12,917 nt of DNA from Lachnospiraceae bacterium (GTDB lineage: Bacteria > Bacillota_A > Clostridia > Lachnospirales > Lachnospiraceae). Shown one piece after another: positions 8,001 to 12,917 of this stretch (positions are counted from its first letter, which is position 1; every line of letters starts with the position of its first letter). The notes under the pieces were generated by a model that saw nothing but the letters and a program-made list of their open reading frames with translations, made no database searches and was not told where the DNA came from. Position numbers and translations under genes: made by a program. Where the stretch lies: positions 1-12,917 of the forward strand of contig JAEEJD010000063.1 of the NCBI GenBank assembly GCA_016281675.1, in the 5' to 3' direction.

Positions 8001-8065
8001 CGCGAAAACAATTCCCGGGCGCAGAACTCAGTGCCGAGAAGAAGACGAGATACAACGTCGACTGA
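5012..8065 (+). CDS. TIR domain-containing membrane protein with coiled coil and WD40-like propeller
   Basis: A 1017-residue protein. Residues 1-125 are a TIR domain: it opens with YDAFISYRH, has RVFRDQEELPIGSDL in the middle and SPRTPESYWVCKEID at 79-93, where W87-x3-E91 matches the position of the catalytic glutamate in NAD-cleaving TIR enzymes. A basic stretch (168-180, RHRERIIKR) precedes one membrane helix at about 179-202, then an Ala/Glu-rich coiled coil (205-235, ADEKAAL repeats). Residues 240-295 (FAQEAMTLLWSGNREDAILVAMEGLP) resemble a helical linker common before propellers. From about 300 to the end there are beta-propeller-like repeats such as SPDGKYLAVCCADGMMRLVD. Positive-inside charge puts TIR inside and the propeller outside. 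The ATG has AAAGGA 12 nt upstream, rather distant. No separate promoter was found after the methyltransferase gene. NADase activity and a defence or signalling role are inferences. Confidence 0.85.
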   Translation: MRYDAFISYRHCDLDMEIAKKVHSGLETYKIPTAVRQKTGKKKMGRVFRDQEELPIGSDLDDNISGALKESEYLIVICSPRTPESYWVCKEIDSFIQLHDRNHILAVLIEGEPDESFPPQLLTDDKGNPVEPLAADVRGKDRKERNKKFKTEILRLAAPVIGCTYDDLKQRHRERIIKRTIAIVSTAAAVLAAAGAAFGIYNANVAAQMKALADEKAALADEKTRLAEEISIQYEGKQENQSRFFAQEAMTLLWSGNREDAILVAMEGLPSEGNDRPYVPDAEYALSRAVYAYDCGRGMTYDRILQHKLAIKDIEATEDRQKIVTTDNGSRVYVWNVADWSLLASIDPALNESNYFENVNSADADDTGIYTATDHELIKYDYKGGVIYKKDFEDIIKKCDLCADTGKLVLVLKNSFLVLDASDGKELETHESPSGYSFTGEGGYSAELGLYVASHYDEEMDAGRISVYDIKKGELKDIRLSEGYYLNHCVTSDGNIAVVSCNSINPGDDISHVVADLFSRDGTRLWSKDVPANIKSTMTFNTIVKSHDYKADDGEHPEIIITVEAEAFTLDERDGSTVSSLTLPGDATALAVTVDGPYGRVGYRQGNFDVIDFTEGRIYSEHTFVTEESIKTWVVLKDQLAYVSSFSAEVHVVSWHEAPDIEDYTTFKEKIIPEAVSPDGTVFAVRPDSDYQTYIFMNADGTEACRYEGEAFVKGMKLADKKAFLWDSNGITTVDTATGKKDLIVPSDHGFSEFSTEYYVNRPGTGFVFFTPRSLMVFDPEKKEVICEYKSDDTIGSLLLSDDGSRVYVGNDNGTLYAIDTGDQGRHEFKDEKIRTVAAGYYKDFMALSPDGKYLAVCCADGMMRLVDTDSFETVSEAPLESYLRSYISFTDDGKHIVVQGDDYRIRVYDVDSKAYITTVESDGSISHIVCDDESKLMAVCTGTSVFLFETTGYGRVAYAEDGLFYLKSNDSILVSIDRTNVRRTYYKDYKKLMDEARKQFPGAELSAEKKTRYNVD

Positions 8066-8074
8066 GCGGATTTC

Positions 8075-11000
8075 TCATTTTTTGCTCTTCTTACGCCTGT
8101 GAGCTTTGATCCGCCATACGATCACTCTGATCATTATAAGAACGAGGACGATCGCCCCGACGATCTTCGCGTACCCAAGAATTTTATCTTTCAATTCACC
8201 GGAGCCGGACCCTGATATCTTAAGTTCGACCGTATTACCCGGCGCTTCAAACGTAACGTAATCCCCGTAGGCTGTGGTCTCGACCGGGACATATTCGTTG
8301 CCGTTTTTGATAAATATGCTCTCATCGCCGGAATCTTCGGCGGACAGATATCTGATAAGATGCGATTCCTTTCCGTCATCCGGTATCTTCAGAACATATT
8401 GTACCGTCAGCTTCTCGTTCGAAACATATGCATCCACGGTCATTCTGTCGCCGTCAATGAAATTACCGTCGACAAGGAATACCGACTGTTTGTTCTCGCG
8501 AACCTCTTCGCTTGCAAGCGTTGTCGTGAATCTCTTGACTTCGCCGTTTATCTCCGTGTCCTCATATACCGCGATCTCCTCGTCGCAGTCCCAGTCTATG
8601 TACTCGTCCTGCGCAAGTATTATCTTGTCCGTATCTTTCGGTTTCTTCTTATTGTTCTTCTCTTCTTTTTCGGCAACCTCGGTCTCCATCGGCGTCTCGG
8701 AAGGTGCGATCACTTCGCCCGCTCTCTTTGACAGCGAAGCCACGATCTTTTCATCGACGATAAAATCGACCTTGATACGCGTGTAATCCGACGGAATACC
8801 GTCCATCGCCAGAAGCTCGCCGTACGAAACGGGATAAGCCCCTCCCTCGCGGCTGATACGATCTATTCCCGCAAGGCTGTCACTCACGAATACATTTCCT
8901 GCTATCTTACCGCCTTCATCCGCGGAACCCGCAACAGCTCCTTTAAAGTTTGTTCCTTTTACGATCGTCGGCATGGCCACGGAGTCAAGAATATCCTCCG
9001 CCGCACCTGCTATACCTCCGATATACGATCCGCCCGAAAGAACACCCTTTTCGTGGCATCCGTTGATCGTCGAATATGATCTTCCCGCTATTCCTCCGAT
9101 GTAATCTCCCGACTCGGAAGCTACCTTCGCATAGTCGTCACAGCGAAGAATCGTTCCTATCTCATGAAGTCCGCACACTCCGCCGACATAGCTCTTCTTA
9201 CCCTTAACAAAGCCGCGGTTGACATTGTCTCTTAAAACGCATTTGGTCCTGTACGTTGACTTCTTGGCGGCATTTTTGACCCCGGTAATATCACCTTCAA
9301 GGTCAAAATCATACTCCTGGGCCATCGTTCCAGCTATACCGCCCGTATCGATATCACCGTAGATGTTTCCGGTGTTATCGCACTTTGTGATCGTTGCATC
9401 CACGCTTTCCTCGCAGACAACATCACTCTCGTCCTCAAACACTTCCGAATAGTCCATGTCGAGCGCGCCGTCCATGGCATCCGTCATGAGAAGAAGAAGG
9501 GATGAAAAATCATCGTTCACACCTTCAAGATCGTTGCAGACGGTCTCGGTCGATCCTCTCATCTCGTTGTTAAGAAATCCGAGATTATCACTCATGCCCT
9601 GTATGTTCGCAACAAGGCTGTTCGTGTGCATCCTGTATTCTTCGGAAAGCTGCGGGAACCTTACAGCCCCCTTTTCGACGGCGCTCTTAAGGATGCTTCT
9701 CATACCTTTTCCGGCGTCCCTTAAGTCTCCGGCCATCTTCTTGGCTTCCTTGAGAGCTTCCTGACTGTCCTCTTCTACATCGTCGATCATTTCATCGGAA
9801 TGATCGATGACAGACCTTGCTATCGTTCCGGAATAGGATTCCATATCTTCGGCATAACTGCGATTAGCGTGTTTGTTTTTATATACGGTATTGGCAAAAG
9901 TGATCGCTTTATCCTGGTATTCCGCAAGATCAGCCTCTGTTTTACCATCGATATCGATCGCATCCTTTTCCGCCTGAATTATCTGCTCGCGCGTGGGACG
10001 ATTCGGAAGGGGCCCGGCAGGATTTAATTCAGTCCCGTTGTTTGTAAGCTGCTCATAATAATCCATATCGGAATATCCCGCGAACTCATCCGTTGCTTTC
10101 GCAAGATTCTTCTTGGCAGCGTCGTATGCCTCTCTTTCGCCGTCCTCCATATAATTGTCTATATCAAGATCTCCAACGACCTCCTCGAGATTTTCTGCGG
10201 TCTCGCGAAGATGCCTTCCCGCATCCTCGACATCCTTCATCGGACCTTCATCGCTGCTCGTCTCGGAAACGACATACTCTATCCTTCCGACTATCTCATT
10301 TGTCGCACCGACTACACCGTTCACGTAATCCTGCGTCGAATTGGCAAGATAACCCGTATCCGAAAGTGCGTTATCGGCAAAGTTCTTAATAACGTTCAGT
10401 CTTGCGGATACGGTGCCCGAGGAACTGTCGGTATCATTGATCGTCTTTTCGACGGAGTCGTGGAGAGTGCTTATCGCTTTACTGATCTGCGCGATAACAT
10501 CCGAATCAAGATCCAGTCTGATGTAAGGTTCAGCCTGACCGACTATACCGCCGACATCCTTACGTCCCTGAAGCTTTCCTTTATTATCACAATCGTGTAC
10601 ATAACCGGACTGCCGCCCCGCAATACCTCCGACATTGTATCCGACATGCTCGTATCCGACCGTCGATTCATTCACGCATGAACTGATCTCTCCGGTGTTG
10701 TGGCCGACGATACCACCAATATCAACGGGATTGTTCGACGATCTGATCGACATCTTCTGATCGTTCTGTTTTCCTTCGTTGATAAGCGAAGTGAACAACT
10801 CCTCGACTTTGATATCCTTGATACCCGTCTCGACTTCCTTCGTAACCGTATTGATATCAGCCTTGGAACTGCATCCCGTAACAAGGCCTACGTTGGTTCC
10901 GCACATACCGCCGACATGATGAAGACCCGTGATCTTACCCGTGGCAAAGCATGCCGAGATTATACCGGTCGATCCGTTGTATCCCGCAATACCTCCGATG

Positions 11001-11662
11001 TAATCATAACCTTCAACGTATCCCTCGAATTTGCAGTTTGCGATCATACCGGAGTTGTCACCGACAATTCCGCCGATGTTAAACGGCTTACCCGTAGGCT
11101 TCATGACACCGATAACGTTTAGATTCCTTATGACCGCCGTCGGTGCCGTCTTTGAGAACAGTCCGACATAATTGTCCTCACCTGTAAAAGCGACTTTGTT
11201 CACTGTCTTTTTGTTACCATCGAGAACTCCGGCAAAATAAGGAACGGGAACGAACTCCTTCATATTGAAATCGATGTTATCGGTGAGCACTACATATTTG
11301 TCGACAGACCACGTATCGAGCGTACACTTTTTGGCAAAGTCTACCCAGTCCTCGTAACTGCCGATACGAACTTCCGTCATCTCGGTAACATCCATCCGTT
11401 CAATGAGATAGTTGCCTGTCTTCTCGGAGTTGCCGTCTTCTTTTTCTATGTGATTTTCTTCGTCCACCTTGGATCTCTCGCCCGGACCGAGATCTTCCTC
11501 GTCGGCATTATTGCCGTCATCTTTACCGCTCTTCGTCGTGATCTTTATCGTCTTTGAAGCGGTCTCGGGCTCATCCTTTTCCGCATATGCGACATAAGGA
11601 TCCGCAAGCACAAGCGCAAGAAGGCATATGAGGGCAGGGAGTATCTTATGCTTTTTCTTCAT
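8075..11662 (-). CDS. Secreted, membrane-anchored GLUG-repeat protein with central helical insertion
   Basis: A 1195-residue surface protein. A signal peptide spans 1-27 with likely cleavage after AYA, and an acidic linker follows to about 85. GLUG-type repeats, with the VGGIxG motif, fill about 95-378 (motifs at 196, 222, 250, 315, 344, 370) and 754-930 (773, 826, 855, 881), suggesting a beta-helix. Between them, about 383-735 is almost free of beta motifs, charged and helical. A Lys/Glu linker (990-1012) and a beta-rich domain (about 1015-1155) lead to a membrane helix at 1161-1183 and a basic tail, RRKKSKK. There is no LPxTG, so anchoring is by the helix. The ATG at 11662 is chosen because GGAGGGAG precedes it and the signal peptide starts there; the frame runs on to 11803 only as an Arg-rich shadow of the upstream gene. 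It overlaps the MMPL gene by 17 nt, so it is cotranscribed with it. Ligand unknown. Confidence 0.85.
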   Translation of the reverse strand: MKKKHKILPALICLLALVLADPYVAYAEKDEPETASKTIKITTKSGKDDGNNADEEDLGPGERSKVDEENHIEKEDGNSEKTGNYLIERMDVTEMTEVRIGSYEDWVDFAKKCTLDTWSVDKYVVLTDNIDFNMKEFVPVPYFAGVLDGNKKTVNKVAFTGEDNYVGLFSKTAPTAVIRNLNVIGVMKPTGKPFNIGGIVGDNSGMIANCKFEGYVEGYDYIGGIAGYNGSTGIISACFATGKITGLHHVGGMCGTNVGLVTGCSSKADINTVTKEVETGIKDIKVEELFTSLINEGKQNDQKMSIRSSNNPVDIGGIVGHNTGEISSCVNESTVGYEHVGYNVGGIAGRQSGYVHDCDNKGKLQGRKDVGGIVGQAEPYIRLDLDSDVIAQISKAISTLHDSVEKTINDTDSSSGTVSARLNVIKNFADNALSDTGYLANSTQDYVNGVVGATNEIVGRIEYVVSETSSDEGPMKDVEDAGRHLRETAENLEEVVGDLDIDNYMEDGEREAYDAAKKNLAKATDEFAGYSDMDYYEQLTNNGTELNPAGPLPNRPTREQIIQAEKDAIDIDGKTEADLAEYQDKAITFANTVYKNKHANRSYAEDMESYSGTIARSVIDHSDEMIDDVEEDSQEALKEAKKMAGDLRDAGKGMRSILKSAVEKGAVRFPQLSEEYRMHTNSLVANIQGMSDNLGFLNNEMRGSTETVCNDLEGVNDDFSSLLLLMTDAMDGALDMDYSEVFEDESDVVCEESVDATITKCDNTGNIYGDIDTGGIAGTMAQEYDFDLEGDITGVKNAAKKSTYRTKCVLRDNVNRGFVKGKKSYVGGVCGLHEIGTILRCDDYAKVASESGDYIGGIAGRSYSTINGCHEKGVLSGGSYIGGIAGAAEDILDSVAMPTIVKGTNFKGAVAGSADEGGKIAGNVFVSDSLAGIDRISREGGAYPVSYGELLAMDGIPSDYTRIKVDFIVDEKIVASLSKRAGEVIAPSETPMETEVAEKEEKNNKKKPKDTDKIILAQDEYIDWDCDEEIAVYEDTEINGEVKRFTTTLASEEVRENKQSVFLVDGNFIDGDRMTVDAYVSNEKLTVQYVLKIPDDGKESHLIRYLSAEDSGDESIFIKNGNEYVPVETTAYGDYVTFEAPGNTVELKISGSGSGELKDKILGYAKIVGAIVLVLIMIRVIVWRIKAHRRKKSKK

Positions 11663-12917
11663 CGTTTTCTCCCTCCTTCCCCGTATCATCTTCTGAAGGT
11701 GCCGTATCGGAATCTGCAATCTCTTTCCCGGTTTCGGAAACAGCAATTTCCTCACTTTGCATGTTGTTCTCGACTTCCGGCGGTATCGGCGCATCCTTAT
11801 CATCGCTCAGCACCTGGAGATTACCCGAATCTATGAACGCCGAAACATCACCGCGGATGATCGCGGAGATCCTACCGGTCACGTTACCGTTTATGCGACC
11901 GCTTATCGCACCATCAACACGGATAAGTCCCGTGGCGTTCATGTTCCTGAGCGGCATGTTCATAACGAATGCGGTCTTACTGATGATCGTATCACCGACA
12001 AGAAGGATCTGCGGCAGTACGAATAAAGTTATAAAGATCGATATTATCGTACCGCGGCCGATACACTGTCCGATGTTGTAGATAGCCGCATCCGACGTAA
12101 GTCTTCCTATTGTGATCCCCGCAAGAGCGAGCATGGGTCCGCTCGTAACGATAGTCGGGAACGACAGGTTCATCGTATCGATGATCGCATCTCTTCGTCC
12201 CATCGTCTGACGAAGTTCGGTATAACGGCTCGCGATAACGATCGCATAGTCGATATTCGCTCCCATCTGAATGGACGAAACTATCAAATAACTCATGAAG
12301 AAAATATCATCATGCATAACGGTCGGAACCGAGAAGTTGATCCATATACTTCCCTGAATGACCGCGATCAAGAGAACCGGCATTCCGGCGGACTTGAACG
12401 TGAAAAGCAGAACAACGAGTACGGCCAGAATGGAGACTATGTTAACGACAAGATTATCCCTGCCGAATGATTTTTTCAGATCGTATTCACTGACGCTCTC
12501 GCCGCAGACAAGGCACTCGTCATAATACTTGTAGGCGATCGTGTGCATCTCGTCTATGAAGCTGTATATCTTATCCTGCTCATCTTCGGGCATGTCGAGG
12601 TATACCATCATACGCACGTAGTTCTCGCCCTGCAGCTGCGTCTTGGCAAAGTTCATAAGCTTATATGCGTCGTCGAGTGTTTTCCTCGTCTCGTCGTCAA
12701 GCGTTACATAGCCCTCTTCGACTTCCTTGTGAACGAACATGAACATATCGATCAGGGGAACCTTGTAATCGGAAAGGCCGTTAACCGCCTTCGCGTAATC
12801 CTTGTCATCGATCGCATACGCGGTATATACAAGCTCAGCAACTTCGTAATCAAGATCGATAAGTTCGGAAAACTGTCTCGGTGTCAGCTTATCGGTCAGC
12901 GTATATCCGCCGAGCGC
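11646..12917 (-). CDS. MMPL/RND-family transporter, C-terminal part (5' end outside the window)
   Basis: The frame is open to the right edge, so the gene is partial; 423 C-terminal residues are seen. They form the last half of an RND permease: an extracytoplasmic porter-type region to about residue 150, containing CLVC, then a membrane block with helices at about 155-180, 182-198, 203-230, 255-275 and 285-310. GANIDYAIVIASRYTELR at 219-236 is the characteristic MMPL segment with the conserved Asp in a membrane helix, needed for proton coupling in the family. After the last helix comes a tail with a four-residue repeat (about 335-362) and an acidic, Ser/Glu-rich end. In Firmicutes such proteins are annotated as MMPL exporters; the substrate is unknown. 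It is the upstream partner of the GLUG protein, overlapping it by 17 nt, which supports joint action at the envelope. An internal ATG at 12746 is not a true start because the same frame continues through it. Confidence 0.88.
   Translation of the reverse strand, partial: ALGGYTLTDKLTPRQFSELIDLDYEVAELVYTAYAIDDKDYAKAVNGLSDYKVPLIDMFMFVHKEVEEGYVTLDDETRKTLDDAYKLMNFAKTQLQGENYVRMMVYLDMPEDEQDKIYSFIDEMHTIAYKYYDECLVCGESVSEYDLKKSFGRDNLVVNIVSILAVLVVLLFTFKSAGMPVLLIAVIQGSIWINFSVPTVMHDDIFFMSYLIVSSIQMGANIDYAIVIASRYTELRQTMGRRDAIIDTMNLSFPTIVTSGPMLALAGITIGRLTSDAAIYNIGQCIGRGTIISIFITLFVLPQILLVGDTIISKTAFVMNMPLRNMNATGLIRVDGAISGRINGNVTGRISAIIRGDVSAFIDSGNLQVLSDDKDAPIPPEVENNMQSEEIAVSETGKEIADSDTAPSEDDTGKEGENDEEKA
11671..11678 (-). 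promoter_or_regulatory. Ribosome binding site of the GLUG protein gene, inside the MMPL coding end
   Basis: On the minus strand GGAGGGAG lies about 8 nt upstream of the ATG at 11662. It decides the start, since the frame otherwise extends 47 codons upstream, and it lies before the MMPL stop codon at 11648-11646, so the second gene can be started by ribosomes finishing the first. Confidence 0.7.

Noticed and set aside
8075..8220. Sortase (LPxTG) anchor on the GLUG protein
   Set aside because: The C-terminus has a hydrophobic helix and basic tail but no LPxTG-like motif before it; a Ser/Gly linker is there instead.
8274..8786. Plus-strand frames inside the GLUG gene (also near 10211-10681 and 10700-11122)
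   Set aside because: They are Ser/Arg-rich shadows of the minus-strand gene with no domain or ribosome site.
11663..11803. N-terminal extension of the GLUG protein
   Set aside because: The extra 47 residues are Arg/Lys-rich, overlap the end of the MMPL gene in another frame, and would bury the signal peptide. The ATG at 11662 has a strong ribosome site.
5012..12917. Defence island around the TIR gene
   Set aside because: No SIR2, SMODS/CD-NTase, restriction, toxin, recombinase or phage gene is visible nearby; neighbours are a housekeeping methyltransferase and an envelope operon.

Overview
The window looks like a chromosomal segment of an anaerobic, low-to-mid GC Firmicute of the class Clostridia, most likely Lachnospiraceae or a close relative. 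This rests on protein character: a DUF6062-type protein beside a TetR regulator, a clostridial uracil-xanthine permease, a Firmicute-type RsmF-like rRNA m5C methyltransferase, an MMPL/RND exporter paired with a GLUG-repeat surface protein, and a TIR-TM-propeller protein. Shine-Dalgarno sites are strong (GGAGG-type) for most genes. No tRNA, rRNA, CRISPR array, insertion sequence or phage gene was seen.

Layout. Positions 1-1788 (minus strand) hold the first codons of a gene running off the left edge, a DUF6062-like protein with duplicated CxxC/GFCxxH metal-site motifs, and a TetR/AcrR regulator with an unusual acidic tail. The last two overlap by one base (TGATG). The tetR promoter carries a 9-bp-arm palindrome over its -35 box, as expected for autoregulation, and a second near-palindrome lies just upstream. 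Positions 1911-2047 are a non-coding patch with a 16-nt direct repeat, small triloop hairpins and a GC-rich hairpin. Positions 2077-3441 (minus) encode the uracil-xanthine permease. The 178-bp divergent region up to 3620 has a good sigma-A-type promoter for the permease and an extended -10 only 8 bp before the methyltransferase ATG, which predicts a leaderless mRNA.

Positions 3620-8065 (plus) hold the RsmF-like methyltransferase and, 33 bp later, a 1017-residue protein with an N-terminal TIR domain, one membrane helix, a short coiled coil and a large WD40-like propeller. Its charge pattern puts the TIR domain inside the cell and the propeller outside, a Toll-like-receptor topology. Nine bases further on, convergent on the minus strand, is a two-gene unit whose 5' part runs off the right edge: an MMPL/RND transporter, then a 1195-residue secreted, membrane-anchored protein made of two blocks of GLUG repeats separated by about 350 helical residues. 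The two genes overlap by 17 nt and are almost certainly cotranscribed.

How the parts may work together (inference): the MMPL and GLUG proteins probably form one envelope machine. The TIR protein may be a trans-envelope sensor with an NADase-type effector. Its placement tail-to-tail with the MMPL/GLUG unit is suggestive but does not show a functional link. The permease and methyltransferase are housekeeping genes. The TetR/DUF6062 pair is probably a small regulatory operon that may extend left of the window.
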